A stretch of DNA of 64,000 nucleotides, from contig DATGLW010000138.1 of the NCBI GenBank assembly GCA_035293965.1, positions 62,001-126,000 of the forward strand, in the 5' to 3' direction. The stretch is from DATGLW01 sp035293965. Lineage in GTDB: Bacteria > Actinomycetota > Acidimicrobiia > Acidimicrobiales > RAAP-2. The translations under genes were made by a program, and so were the position numbers. This document shows positions 10,007 to 19,002 of this stretch, in pieces; position 1 is the stretch's first letter, and every line of letters starts with the position of its first letter. The notes below the pieces were generated by a model that saw only the letters and a list, made by a program, of their open reading frames with translations, was not told the origin of the DNA and did no database searches.

Positions 10007-11281
10007 ATGGTCACAACGGTGAGGGACCGATCCAGGCGGAACCGACGAGGATCCCGGCGGCACCGGCGAGGGCCCGGGCGGGGGTGGAAGCTGCTCGTCG
10101 CCGTGGCGCTCGCCGTCTTCGGCGGGGTGGCGGCCCTCGTGCTCGTCGCACTCCCCACCCATGCCGGGCAGTCGGGGCCCTCGCCCCGCCAGATCCGCCA
10201 CGAGCTGGCGGCCGCCGTCACGACCAGCCCGGGCGACGGCGCCACGTCGGTGCCGCTCGACTCGCCGATCTCCGTGTACACGAGCCTGGGCCGCCTCCGC
10301 TCGGTGGTGGTCACCGACGGCGCGGGACAGCCCGTCTCGGGCACCCTCGACCCCTCGGACACCACCTGGACCGCCACCCAGCCGCTGGCGGCGGGCACGA
10401 CGTACCGCGTCGACGCCACGGTCGCCGGGCGATCCAGGGTGGCGGCGACCACCGTCGCCAGCTTCACCACGGTCACCCCCTCGGCATGGGTGCACGCCAC
10501 CTTGTGGCCCGACAGTGGGCTCAGCGTCGGCGTGGGCCAGCCGATCGTGCTCACCTTCGACCACCCGGTCACCGATCCCGCCGCCCGCGCCGCCGTGCTG
10601 TCGCATCTGCACCTGTCGATGTCGTCGCCGGTGGCCGTCGGCGCCTACTGGTTCTCGAGCACCGAGCTGCACCTGCGGCCCGAGAGCCTGTGGCCGTCGG
10701 GCGAGCAGATCTCGTTGTCGGACTCCCTCGACGGTTGGGACGCCGGCGGCGGCAATTGGGGGCAGGGATCGGACCAGGTGACCTTCTCCATCGGCGACGC
10801 CAGGATCTCGACCGCCAACCTGATCACCCACCAGATGACGGTCACCGACAACGGCAAGGTCGTCGCCACCTACCCGCTCAGCGGCGGCAGCGACCAGTAC
10901 CCGACCATGGGTGGGGTGCACATCGTGATGGACCGCGAGACCCAGGTCCGCATGGTGTCCTCGACCGTCGGCATCCCGGTCGACTCGCCTGGCGGCTATG
11001 ACGAGATCGTCTACTGGGACGTGCACATCTCCGACAGCGGGGAGTACGTGCATGCCGCTCCCTGGTCGGTGGCAGACCAGGGGAACACGAACGTGTCCCA
11101 CGGCTGCATCAACCTGAGCCCGGCCGACGCCCAGCAGTTCTACGGGTTCAGCCGGGTGGGCGACATCGTCGACGTGGTGGGGAGCCCGCGCCCGCCTGCG
11201 CCCGGCGACCACGGGGTGATGGACTGGTCCACCCCGTGGTCGTCGTTCACGCCGATCCCGGTGACGCCGCTGCCCGCCTGA
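10007..11281 (+). CDS. L,D-transpeptidase (YkuD) with Ig-like domains
   Basis: Extracytoplasmic peptidoglycan cross-linking enzyme that forms 3-3 links, 424 residues. An Arg-rich cytosolic tail (1-27) precedes one membrane anchor (about 28-50). Two bacterial Ig-like domains (about 70-260) follow, then a YkuD catalytic domain with SHGCIN at 364-369; Cys367 is the nucleophile and His365 precedes it. The order anchor-Ig-Ig-YkuD is that of mycobacterial LdtMt2-type enzymes. A short AAGGGA ribosome site precedes the ATG. It is transcribed like birA, but a 52-bp spacer and unrelated function suggest a separate unit. Confidence 0.9.
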   Translation: MVTTVRDRSRRNRRGSRRHRRGPGRGWKLLVAVALAVFGGVAALVLVALPTHAGQSGPSPRQIRHELAAAVTTSPGDGATSVPLDSPISVYTSLGRLRSVVVTDGAGQPVSGTLDPSDTTWTATQPLAAGTTYRVDATVAGRSRVAATTVASFTTVTPSAWVHATLWPDSGLSVGVGQPIVLTFDHPVTDPAARAAVLSHLHLSMSSPVAVGAYWFSSTELHLRPESLWPSGEQISLSDSLDGWDAGGGNWGQGSDQVTFSIGDARISTANLITHQMTVTDNGKVVATYPLSGGSDQYPTMGGVHIVMDRETQVRMVSSTVGIPVDSPGGYDEIVYWDVHISDSGEYVHAAPWSVADQGNTNVSHGCINLSPADAQQFYGFSRVGDIVDVVGSPRPPAPGDHGVMDWSTPWSSFTPIPVTPLPA

Positions 11282-11291
11282 GCGCCGCCTC

Positions 11292-11370
11292 CCAGCGGCC
11301 CCGCCGCCCCGCAGCGGCCCCGCCGGCCCCGCAGCGGCCCCGCCGCCCTCGCAGCGGCCCCGCCGGCCCG
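11292..11370. repeat. 19-20-bp tandem repeat, 4 copies
   Basis: GC-rich units starting near 11293, 11312, 11332 and 11352, alternating two variants, in the spacer after the L,D-transpeptidase gene. Confidence 0.85.
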
Positions 11371-11403
11371 CTGTCGGCTCCAGGCCGGCCCTCGGGCATC
11401 ATC

Positions 11404-11409
11404 TAGTGT
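11404..11409 (+). promoter_or_regulatory. -10 box TAGTGT, leaderless start
   Basis: TAGTGT then 8 nt to the rmlB GTG at 11418. Confidence 0.5.
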
Positions 11410-11417
11410 GAACGCCC

Positions 11418-12425
11418 GTGCGGCTCCTCGTGACTGGCGGAGCAGGGTTCATCGGCTCCAACTTCGTCCGCTACTGGGTGGCCGAGCACCCTGGTGACCA
11501 GGTGGTCGTGCTCGACGCGCTGACCTATGCCGGCAACCGGCTCAACCTGGCCGGCCTCGAGCCGCCTGTCACCTTCGTCCACGGCGACATCTGCGACGGG
11601 CCCCTCGTCGCCCGCACCCTTGCCGACCACGGCATCGACACCATCGTCCACTTCGCGGCCGAGTCCCACAACAGCCTGGCCGTGCTCGACCCCGGCCGCT
11701 TCTTCCGGACCAACGTCGTCGGGACCCAGACGTTGCTCGAGGCGGCGCGCCATGCGGGCGTCGGGCGGTTCCACCACATCTCGACCTGCGAGGTCTACGG
11801 TGACCTGGCGCTCGACAGCGACGAGCGCTTCACCGAGTCGAGCCCCTACCGCCCGCGCACGCCCTACAACGCGTCGAAGGCGGGTGCGGACCACGCCGTG
11901 CGGGCCTACGCGGAGACCTTCGGGCTGCCGGTGACCATCACCAACTGCTGCAACAACTACGGCCCGTACCAGTTCCCCGAGAAGGTGGTGCCGCTGTTCA
12001 CCACCCACGCGCTGGACGGCCTCCCCCTGCCGCTGTACGCGTCGACGCAGAACCGCCGCGAGTGGCTTCACGTGGTGGACCACTGCCGGGCGGTGGAGGC
12101 GGTGCTCGAACGGGGGCGGGTGGGCGAGACGTACCACGTCGGCAGCGGGGTCGAGGCGAGCGTCGAGCAGATCGCCGACCTCGTGCTCGACCTGCTCGGC
12201 AAGCCGCCGTCGCTCAAGCAGCTCGTGCCCGACCGTCCGGGCCACGATCGCCGGTACCTGCTCGACTCCTCCAAGATCGAGCGCGAGCTCGGGTGGCGCC
12301 CGCAGATCTCCTTCGTGGCCGGGCTGGAGGAGACCGTGCGGTGGTACGAGGCGAACCGAGCGTGGTGGGAGCCCCTCGCGAGGCGGGCCCCGGTGGCCGA
12401 GGCTGCCTGGGCGACGACGCCCTAG
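11418..12425 (+). CDS. rmlB: dTDP-glucose 4,6-dehydratase (RmlB-like)
   Basis: Second step of dTDP-L-rhamnose synthesis, an NAD-dependent SDR enzyme of 335 residues. The Rossmann loop GGAGFIG is at 7-13, YNASK is the catalytic Tyr/Lys pair, and CCNNYGPYQFPEK is typical of RmlB. The substrate triad that is normally Thr-Asp-Glu (STDEVYG) reads Thr123-Cys124-Glu125 here (STCEVYG), so the usual acid Asp is a Cys. The enzyme may therefore be a variant dehydratase; the operon with rmlD and a rhamnosyltransferase-like gene argues that it still serves rhamnose. The GTG start at 11418 follows a TAGTGT box; rmlD begins 7 nt after the stop. Confidence 0.85.
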   Translation: MRLLVTGGAGFIGSNFVRYWVAEHPGDQVVVLDALTYAGNRLNLAGLEPPVTFVHGDICDGPLVARTLADHGIDTIVHFAAESHNSLAVLDPGRFFRTNVVGTQTLLEAARHAGVGRFHHISTCEVYGDLALDSDERFTESSPYRPRTPYNASKAGADHAVRAYAETFGLPVTITNCCNNYGPYQFPEKVVPLFTTHALDGLPLPLYASTQNRREWLHVVDHCRAVEAVLERGRVGETYHVGSGVEASVEQIADLVLDLLGKPPSLKQLVPDRPGHDRRYLLDSSKIERELGWRPQISFVAGLEETVRWYEANRAWWEPLARRAPVAEAAWATTP

Positions 12426-12432
12426 CGCGGGC

Positions 12433-13344
12433 GTGAGGGTCCTCGTTACCGGTGCAGGGGGCCAGCTCGGCCGCGATCTGGTGGCCGCGCTCGGCGGCTC
12501 GGTGCCCGAGGGGGGACGTCGCCGCGCGCTGCGCGGTCCGGGGGCCCCGCTCGTGCCGAGCGGTCTCGACGTGGTGGCTGCCGACCACGCCGCGCTGGCC
12601 GTGGACGATCGCACGGCGGTGCTCGGCGCCCTCGACGCGCTGCGCCCGGCCGTCGTGGTCCACGCCGGGGCGTGGACGGACGTCGACGCGTGTGAGGCAG
12701 ACCCGGACCGGGCCTTTCGCGTCAACGCCATGGGGACGCGCCACGTGGCGGAGGCTGCCGCCCGCGTCGGCGCGCATCTCGTGTACGTGTCCACGGACTA
12801 CGTCTTCGACGGCACCTCGCACCGGCCCTACGTGGAATGGGACCATCCGAACCCGCTGTCGGTGTACGGCCGCAGCAAGTACGGCGGCGAGCTGGAATGC
12901 CCCCCGGGGGCGACCGTCGTGCGCACCTCGTGGCTGTGCGGTGCCCACGGCGCGAACATGGTGAGGACCGCGCTCCGGCTGGCGGCGGCCCGCGGGCCGC
13001 TGCGCTTCGTCGACGACCAGCACGGGTCCCCCACGTTCACCGCCGACCTGGCGGCGGCGATCGTCACCCTGGCCACCGACCGACTGCCGGGCGTCTTCCA
13101 TGTCACCAATGCCGGGGCCACCACGTGGTTCGGCTTCGTGAGGGCCGTGCTCGAGCTGGCCGGCCACGACCCGGGCCGGGTGGAGCCGATCGCCACCGCC
13201 GAGCTGCGCCCCCCACGCCCGGCACCCCGGCCGGCGAACTCCGTGCTCGACAACGCCGCCCTCCGCCTGGCGGGCATCCCACCCCTGCCTGACTGGCGTG
13301 ACGGCCTCGAGCGCCTCGTCCGGGTGCTGGGTCCGAGGGCCTGA
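12433..13344 (+). CDS. rmlD: dTDP-4-dehydrorhamnose reductase
   Basis: Last step of dTDP-L-rhamnose synthesis, reduction of the 4-keto group with NAD(P)H. 303 residues. The N-terminus MRVLVTGAGGQLGRDLV holds the GAGGQLG dinucleotide loop. YVSTDYVFDG and the catalytic YGRSK motif are family hallmarks, and the NAMGTRHVAEAA helix is conserved. GTG start 7 nt after rmlB, with the next gene starting 3 nt after its stop: clearly an operon. An epimerase gene (rmlC) is not in the window. Confidence 0.92.
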   Translation: MRVLVTGAGGQLGRDLVAALGGSVPEGGRRRALRGPGAPLVPSGLDVVAADHAALAVDDRTAVLGALDALRPAVVVHAGAWTDVDACEADPDRAFRVNAMGTRHVAEAAARVGAHLVYVSTDYVFDGTSHRPYVEWDHPNPLSVYGRSKYGGELECPPGATVVRTSWLCGAHGANMVRTALRLAAARGPLRFVDDQHGSPTFTADLAAAIVTLATDRLPGVFHVTNAGATTWFGFVRAVLELAGHDPGRVEPIATAELRPPRPAPRPANSVLDNAALRLAGIPPLPDWRDGLERLVRVLGPRA

Positions 13345-13347
13345 GCC

Positions 13348-14292
13348 GTGGGGGGCCGGGTGGGCGGCCGGGTGGCGGCGATCGTGGTCGACTACGACGC
13401 CGGGGAGGTGCTGGCCCGGTGCGTGTCGTCGTTGCTCGACGACGCCGAGGTGGCCGAGGTGGTGGTGGTCGCCAACGGGGACCCGGTCGCCACCACGACC
13501 GTACTGCGGAAGGCCGGCTTCGACGTGCCTGTCGTGGCGCCTGGGCGAAACCTCGGGTACGGGGGCGGTGCCAACCGGGGGGCGGCCGCAGCCGGGCCGT
13601 GCGAGCACCTCCTCGTCTGCAACCCCGACATCGTGGCCCATCCCGGCGCCGTGGGCCGCCTGGCCCGGACCCTCGACGCGGAGCCCGCGTGGGCCATCGT
13701 CGGGCCCCGCATCCTCACCCCAGCGGGCGACCGGTACCCCTCCGTTCGACGGTTCCCGTCGATGACCGAGGCCGTGGGGCACGCCGTGCTCGGCTCGCTC
13801 GCGCCCGGCAACCGGTTCACGCGCCGGTACCGCAGCCCCGCCACCTCGCCGGAGCAGGCGGGGACGGCCGACTGGGTGTCGGGCGCCTGCTTCCTCGTCC
13901 GCCGGACCGCCTTCGAGGCGCTGGGCGGCTTCGACGAGGCGTACTTCATGTTCGCCGAGGACATGGACCTGTGCTGGCGTGCCTGCCGTGCCGGCTGGGG
14001 GGTGGGCCACCAGCCGGAGGCGGTGGTGACCCACCTGCAGGGGGTCTCGACCCGCCGGCATCCCTACCGGATGCTCGTGGAGCACCACCGCTCCGCGCTG
14101 CGCTTCGCACTGCGCTCGACCGAGGGGTGGCGGCGGTCGGCCCTGCCGCTGGGCGCCGCGCTGCTCGGCGCCCGCCTGGTGGTGGCGGTGGCCGCCCAGG
14201 CGCTCCGGCGCGCAGGGCCCCGCGGGCCGCTGCCGCCAGCCGATGCAGTGACCCCCGACCCGGCACCGAGGTCTGGCCCCGGGCGCCGCTAG
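13348..14292 (+). CDS. family 2 glycosyltransferase, rhamnosyltransferase (WbbL-like)
   Basis: GT-A glycosyltransferase of 314 residues, probably transferring rhamnose from dTDP-rhamnose to a lipid-linked sugar at the inner face of the membrane. Visible features are NLGYGGGANRG, the divalent-metal/nucleotide site CNPDIV, and the acceptor/catalytic block FMFAEDMDLCWRA with its ED pair. These match WbbL/RfbF-type enzymes. The C-terminal part (about 268-290) is hydrophobic and may lie against the membrane. Placed third in the rmlB-rmlD operon with 3-nt spacing, which makes rhamnosyltransfer the most likely job. The exact acceptor is unknown. Confidence 0.82.
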   Translation: MGGRVGGRVAAIVVDYDAGEVLARCVSSLLDDAEVAEVVVVANGDPVATTTVLRKAGFDVPVVAPGRNLGYGGGANRGAAAAGPCEHLLVCNPDIVAHPGAVGRLARTLDAEPAWAIVGPRILTPAGDRYPSVRRFPSMTEAVGHAVLGSLAPGNRFTRRYRSPATSPEQAGTADWVSGACFLVRRTAFEALGGFDEAYFMFAEDMDLCWRACRAGWGVGHQPEAVVTHLQGVSTRRHPYRMLVEHHRSALRFALRSTEGWRRSALPLGAALLGARLVVAVAAQALRRAGPRGPLPPADAVTPDPAPRSGPGRR

Positions 14293-14299
14293 AGTCCCC

Positions 14300-14566
14300 T
14301 CGGGGTTGCGCGGGGGTCTGTGGTTGCAAGTCGACGCCAGTCGCAGGCGAAACGACCCACGTAAGGCAACAGATGGTTGCTGAGCATGGTGCGGCTTAGA
14401 GGTAAGTCCTGCCCACTGGGCCCCCGGTGGTCGGGGGGCGGTGGCGACGGGGGGATGCGGGCCACTGCGGGCGGTGCCGGACCGAGAGGTCGCCGCCGTC
14501 CGGCCCGCGAGCCCTGCCGCAGGCGGGTGTGGGGTCAAAGACCAGGTCAGCTCCGCGCAACCCCGA
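14300..14566 (+). ncRNA. candidate structured RNA closed by a 16-bp long-range helix
   Basis: No convincing coding frame lies between 14293 and 14812. The segment 14300-14315 is complementary to 14551-14566 over 16 bp (one G-T pair), enclosing 235 nt. Inside are nested helices: GTGG/CCAC, GTCG/CGAC and CGCC/GGCG around 14320-14360; GCAAC/GTTGC around 14370-14385; CTTA/TAAG with a GAGG loop near 14394-14405; CCGGAC/GTCCGG inside GCGGG/CCCGC around 14466-14508; and GGTC-AAA-GACC at 14533-14543. End pairing plus internal hairpins is the architecture of a stable non-coding RNA or a large leader. It does not match what I know of RNase P RNA, tmRNA, SRP RNA or 6S RNA. Strand is inferred from the neighbours. 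Confidence 0.55.
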
Positions 14567-14630
14567 CTCCGTGCGCCCGGCGCGGCTCGGGAGGCTGACC
14601 CGGAGCCGACCAGCCCGACGACCCCAGCCC

Positions 14631-14722
14631 GACGCCCCCAGCCCGACGACCCCAGGCAGGCGGCGGTGCCCGGCCCGACGCCCCCAGCCCGACGAGCCCA
14701 GGCAGGCGGCGGTGCCCGGGCA
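14631..14722. repeat. 46-bp tandem duplication upstream of secA
   Basis: Copies 14631-14676 and 14677-14722 with few differences; the spacer just before (14610-14630) holds partial copies. Confidence 0.85.
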
Positions 14723-14812
14723 GCGGGTGAGCTGGGTGGCGCGTCAGGTTCCGAACCGACCCACGACCGGTGCCGGGGCCGGGCTCCCGGTGACCGGTAG
14801 CATGGACAGGCC

Positions 14813-17722
14813 ATGAGCGTGTTCGCCCGCGTGCTCCGGGCCGGAGAGGGCAAAAAGGTCCGGCGCCTGGCGGAGCTGGTCCCGCTGATCAACGAGCTCG
14901 AGCCGGAGATGGAGGCGCTCGCCGACGACGAGCTCCGCCACAAGACCGTGGAGTTCCGCCAGCGGCTCGATGCCGGGGAGACGCTCGAGGACCTCCTGGT
15001 CGAGGCGTTCGCCGTCGTGCGCGAGGCCGCCTGGCGGGTGCTCGGCCAGCGCCATTTCGACGTGCAGCTGATGGGCGGCATGGCGCTGCACTTCGGCTGG
15101 ATCGCCGAGATGAAGACCGGCGAGGGCAAGACGCTCGTCTCCACGCTGCCCGTCTATCTCAACGCCCTGCAGGGGCGGGGCGTGCACGTGGTGACGGTCA
15201 ACGACTACCTGGCGACCCGCGACGCCGAGTGGATGGGGCGCGTGTACCGCTGGCTGGGTCTGACCGTCGGACGTGTTGGCCCCGACGTGGCCGATCCCGC
15301 CGCCAAGCGTGAGGCGTACGCGGCCGACGTCACCTACGGCACCAACACGGAGTTCGGTTTCGACTACCTGCGCGACAACATGGCCCGGTCGCGCGACACG
15401 ATGGTCCAGCGCGGTCACGTGTACGCCATCGTCGACGAGGTCGACTCCATCCTGATCGACGAAGCCCGGACGCCGCTCATCATCTCGGGCCCAGCCGACG
15501 AGGCGGCCCGCCTCTACTACCAGTTCGCCAGCATCGTGCGCACCTTGGACCGCGACGAGGACTACGAGGTCGACGAGGAGAAGCGGATCGTGGTGCCCAC
15601 CGAGGCGGGCATCGAGAAGGTCGAGCGCGCGCTCGGCATCGACAATCTCTACGACGCGGTGGGCACCAACTACGTCCACCAGCTCGCACAGGCCCTGAGG
15701 GCCAAGGAGCTGTACCACCGCGACAAGGACTACCTCGTCGAGCAGGGCGAGGTGAAGATCATCGACGAGTTCACCGGGCGGACGCTCGAGGGCCGGCGGT
15801 GGTCCGACGGGCTCCACCAGGCGGTCGAGGCGAAGGAACGGGTGCGGATCAAAGAGGAGAACCACACCTGGGCCACCGTCACCTTGCAGAACTACTTCCG
15901 CCTCTACGAGAAGCTGGCCGGTATGACCGGCACCGCGGAGACGGAGGCGGCCGAGTTCGCCAGCACCTACCACCTGCCGGTCGTGCCGATCCCGACCAAC
16001 ATGCCGATGATCCGGGCCGACGAGCCGGATCTCGTCTTCAAGTCCGAGGCGGCCAAGTTCAACGCCGTCGTCGAGGACATCGCGCAGCGCCACGAGCGCG
16101 GGCAGCCGGTGCTCGTGGGCACGGCGTCGGTGGCGAAGTCGGAGCTGCTCTCGCGCCTCCTCGACCAGCGTGGCATCCCCCACCAGGTGCTGAACGCGAA
16201 GCAGCACTTCCGCGAGGCGGAGATCGTGGCCCAGGCGGGGCGCCTCGGCGCGGTGACGGTCGCCACCAACATGGCCGGCCGCGGGGTCGACATCATCCTC
16301 GGCGGCAACGCCGAGCTGCTCGCCCTGCACGAAGCGCGGGCCCAGGGGCTCGACCCGGCCACCGAGGACGGCGCAGCGGCAGTGGCGAAGCTCCGCCAGG
16401 AGCTCGAGGACCTCTGCCGGGCCGAAGGCGAGAAGGTGCGCGAGCTCGGCGGCCTCTACGTGCTCGGCAGCGAGCGCCACGAGAGCAGGCGGATCGACAA
16501 CCAGCTCCGCGGGCGCTCCGGCCGCCAGGGGGACCCGGGGGAGAGCCGCTTCTACCTCAGCCTCGAGGACGACCTGATGCGGCTGTTCGCAACCGGTGCC
16601 ATGAACTGGGTCATGGGCCGCGCCATCCCCGAGGACGTGCCGATCGAGGCCAAGATGGTCACCAAGGCCATCGAGCGCGCCCAGAACACCGTCGAGGCGA
16701 GGAACTCCGAGATCCGCAAGGAGGTCCTCAAGTACGACGAGGTCATGAACGAGCAGCGCAAGATCATCTACGCCCGCCGGCTGCAGGTCATCGACGGCGA
16801 GGATCTCGACGAGTACACCCGCGAGCTGCTCCGCACGGTCCTCTCCACCCTGGTGTCGGCGTCGTGCCCGAGCGAGTACGCCGAAGAGTGGGACCTCGAC
16901 CACCTCGTGGCCGAGGTCTCCCAGTACTACCCGACGCAGTTCACGGCCGACGACTTGGCCGAGGCGACGTCGGTGAGCCAGATCACCGACAGCATCGTGG
17001 CCGAGGCGCTCGAGTACTACGACCGCCGCTCCGAGGAGATGCCCGGGGGCACCGAGACCGCCCGGGCCATCGAGCGCGACGTGATGCTCCAGATCATCGA
17101 CCAGCGGTGGCGCGACCACCTGGCGGAGATGGACTACCTGCGCGAGGGGATCAACCTGCGCGCCATGGGCCAGCAGGACCCGCTGGTGGCGTGGCAGCGC
17201 GAGGGCTTCAACATGTTCGGCCAGCTGATGGACGCCATCGACGACGACTACCTGCGCTACGTGCTGCACGTCGAGGCCCTCGTGGAGCCGGCGCCCGAGC
17301 CCGACCTGTCGCGGGCCGTCTACGAGGCGGCGGAGGACCCGGTCGCGGGCACCAGCCTGCTGGCCGCCGTGATGGCGGGGGACCGGGGGGCTGCGCTCGA
17401 CGCGGTCAGCCAGCCGCTCGCTCTGGCACCCGGCCTGCTCGACGCACCGGCTGGGGCCACGCAGCCCGCCCGTGCGGGGAACGGCGCCCGTCCGAGCGCC
17501 GCCCCTGCAGACCGGGCGGGGCGTACCCAGGCGGGCGGCAGCGGCAAAGGGGCCGGGGCACCGGCGCGTGGCGGCGCGCCCAGCCGGGAGCCAGCGGCCG
17601 GCCGGGGTGCCCAGGCAGGCCAGGCAGGCCAGGCAGGCCAGGCAGGCCAGAAGCTCGGTCGCAACCAGCCGTGCTGGTGCGGCAGCGGCAAGAAGTACAA
17701 GCTCTGCCATGGCGCCTCCTGA
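14813..17722 (+). CDS. secA: preprotein translocase ATPase SecA
   Basis: Motor ATPase that drives proteins through SecYEG, 969 residues. The Walker A loop TGEGKT is at 102-107; the DEVD box, the preprotein cross-linking domain and the helical scaffold (DRDEDYEVDE onward) follow in normal order. The C-terminus ends in the zinc motif CWCGSGKKYKLCH, which binds SecB or ribosomes in other bacteria. Between scaffold and zinc tail is a low-complexity linker with a (QAG)n run from a 9-bp repeat. A TAGCAT box lies 9 nt before the ATG, and GGACAGG could also serve as ribosome site. Its stop overlaps the start of prfB by 14 nt. Confidence 0.97.
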   Translation: MSVFARVLRAGEGKKVRRLAELVPLINELEPEMEALADDELRHKTVEFRQRLDAGETLEDLLVEAFAVVREAAWRVLGQRHFDVQLMGGMALHFGWIAEMKTGEGKTLVSTLPVYLNALQGRGVHVVTVNDYLATRDAEWMGRVYRWLGLTVGRVGPDVADPAAKREAYAADVTYGTNTEFGFDYLRDNMARSRDTMVQRGHVYAIVDEVDSILIDEARTPLIISGPADEAARLYYQFASIVRTLDRDEDYEVDEEKRIVVPTEAGIEKVERALGIDNLYDAVGTNYVHQLAQALRAKELYHRDKDYLVEQGEVKIIDEFTGRTLEGRRWSDGLHQAVEAKERVRIKEENHTWATVTLQNYFRLYEKLAGMTGTAETEAAEFASTYHLPVVPIPTNMPMIRADEPDLVFKSEAAKFNAVVEDIAQRHERGQPVLVGTASVAKSELLSRLLDQRGIPHQVLNAKQHFREAEIVAQAGRLGAVTVATNMAGRGVDIILGGNAELLALHEARAQGLDPATEDGAAAVAKLRQELEDLCRAEGEKVRELGGLYVLGSERHESRRIDNQLRGRSGRQGDPGESRFYLSLEDDLMRLFATGAMNWVMGRAIPEDVPIEAKMVTKAIERAQNTVEARNSEIRKEVLKYDEVMNEQRKIIYARRLQVIDGEDLDEYTRELLRTVLSTLVSASCPSEYAEEWDLDHLVAEVSQYYPTQFTADDLAEATSVSQITDSIVAEALEYYDRRSEEMPGGTETARAIERDVMLQIIDQRWRDHLAEMDYLREGINLRAMGQQDPLVAWQREGFNMFGQLMDAIDDDYLRYVLHVEALVEPAPEPDLSRAVYEAAEDPVAGTSLLAAVMAGDRGAALDAVSQPLALAPGLLDAPAGATQPARAGNGARPSAAPADRAGRTQAGGSGKGAGAPARGGAPSREPAAGRGAQAGQAGQAGQAGQKLGRNQPCWCGSGKKYKLCHGAS
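17612..17650 (+). repeat. 9-bp tandem repeat in secA linker
   Basis: Four units at 17612, 17621, 17630 and 17639 encode Gln-Ala-Gly repeats ahead of the zinc tail. Confidence 0.9.
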
Positions 17723-18875
17723 CCGTGCCGCGGGGCTCGAGCCGCGTGATCTCGCCGGCGAGCTCGAGTCCCTCGCCACCCGGCTGAAGGAGGCCGAGGG
17801 CTACCTCGGGCTCGAGGACCTCCGCCGCCGCCACGGCGAGCTCGAGCAGGTGGCGGCGCGCCCGGACCTCTGGGAGGATCCCGGCCGGGCCCGCGCGGTC
17901 ACCACCGAGCTCGGCCGGGTGGGCGACGACCTGGCGCGGCTGGTCAAGCTGCGCGCCGACCTCGAGGACGCCATGGTCCTGGGCGAGCTGTGCGACGAGG
18001 CGGCGGCCGCCGGCACGCCGGAGCCGGCGATGGAGCGCGAGCTGCGCCAGGCGGTCGACGACCTTGGCCGCCGCCTCGACGACCTCGAGCTGCAATCGCT
18101 GTTCACCGGCGACTACGACGACCGCGACGCGGTGGTCGAGGTGCACGCCGGGGCGGGTGGCACCGACGCACAGGACTGGGCCGAGATGCTGGTCCGCATG
18201 TACCGGCGGTGGGCGGAGCGCCGGGGGTTCTCGATCGAGATGGACGAGGCGACCGAGGGCCAGGAGGCGGGGCTGCTGTCGGCCACGTTCATCGTGAAGG
18301 GGCGCTTCGCCTACGGGTTGCTCTCGGCCGAGCGCGGCGTGCACCGCCTCGTGCGCATGTCGCCCTTCGATGCGCAGCACCGGCGCCAGACGAGCTTCGC
18401 GTCGATCGAGGTGGTCCCTTTCCTGGAGGACCTCACCGACGAGGTGGAGATCGACGAGAAGGACCTGCGCATCGACACCTACCGCTCGTCGGGCGCGGGC
18501 GGGCAGCACGTCAACAAGACCGATTCGGCCGTGCGGATCACCCATCTGCCCACCAACACGGTGGTGGCGGTGCAGAACGAACGGAGCCAGCACCAGAACA
18601 AGGCCAAGGCAATGCAGATCCTGGCGGCGAAGCTGGCCGAGCGCAAGCGCGCCGAGCGCCAGGCCGAGCTCGAGTCGCTGAGCGGCGAGCGCACCGACAC
18701 CTCGTGGGGCAACCAGATCCGCTCCTACGTGCTGGCCCCCTACCAGCAGGTGAAGGACCACCGGACCCAGGTCGAGACGGGCAACGTCGAGGCGGTGCTC
18801 GACGGCGATCTCGACGCGTTCATGGAGGCCGAGCTGCACCGACGGCGCGAGCGCGGCACCCGCGCGACAGCCTGA
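17709..18875 (+). CDS. prfB: peptide chain release factor 2
   Basis: Releases nascent chains at UGA and UAA. 388 residues. The stop-codon recognition tripeptide Ser218-Pro219-Phe220 (RMSPFDAQ) marks RF2 rather than RF1, and GGQ (264-266) is the peptidyl-tRNA hydrolysis motif. The ATG at 17709 lies inside the end of secA (14-nt overlap), giving translational coupling. The frame runs straight from this ATG through the N-terminal helical domain, so there is no programmed +1 frameshift with an in-frame UGA near codon 25 as in Escherichia coli; autoregulation by that route is absent. Confidence 0.96.
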   Translation: MAPPDRAAGLEPRDLAGELESLATRLKEAEGYLGLEDLRRRHGELEQVAARPDLWEDPGRARAVTTELGRVGDDLARLVKLRADLEDAMVLGELCDEAAAAGTPEPAMERELRQAVDDLGRRLDDLELQSLFTGDYDDRDAVVEVHAGAGGTDAQDWAEMLVRMYRRWAERRGFSIEMDEATEGQEAGLLSATFIVKGRFAYGLLSAERGVHRLVRMSPFDAQHRRQTSFASIEVVPFLEDLTDEVEIDEKDLRIDTYRSSGAGGQHVNKTDSAVRITHLPTNTVVAVQNERSQHQNKAKAMQILAAKLAERKRAERQAELESLSGERTDTSWGNQIRSYVLAPYQQVKDHRTQVETGNVEAVLDGDLDAFMEAELHRRRERGTRATA

Positions 18876-18917
18876 CCAGGCGCCACGCCGTTCCCAGCGG
18901 GGCCCCTCCCGACGGGC

Positions 18918-18923
18918 TACGCT
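18918..18923 (+). promoter_or_regulatory. -10 box TACGCT upstream of ftsE
   Basis: Would start transcription near 18930 and leave a leader of about 70 nt before ftsE. Confidence 0.4.
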
Positions 18924-19002
18924 GTGGGGGACTTCGAGCTCGGCGGACCGCCCGGGCGACCGCGAACCGGCGTGCCCGGCGCTCGCTGCACGTGCATCCC
19001 TG

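Noticed and set aside
14300..14566. RNase P RNA (GAGGTAAGTCC and GGCTTA look like conserved P4 segments)
   Set aside because: The two segments are adjacent and in the wrong order, the 3' ACAGAA element and the central conserved regions are missing, and the length is short.
14300..14566. tmRNA or SRP RNA
   Set aside because: No tag reading frame or T-arm for tmRNA; no GGAAGGAAGCAGCC-type SRP loop.
12214..15144. Minus-strand open frame of 976 codons across rml genes and secA
   Set aside because: Runs antisense to four well-identified genes and the RNA candidate; low-complexity composition.
17709..17800. Programmed +1 frameshift in prfB
   Set aside because: The frame is continuous from the ATG with no in-frame TGA.
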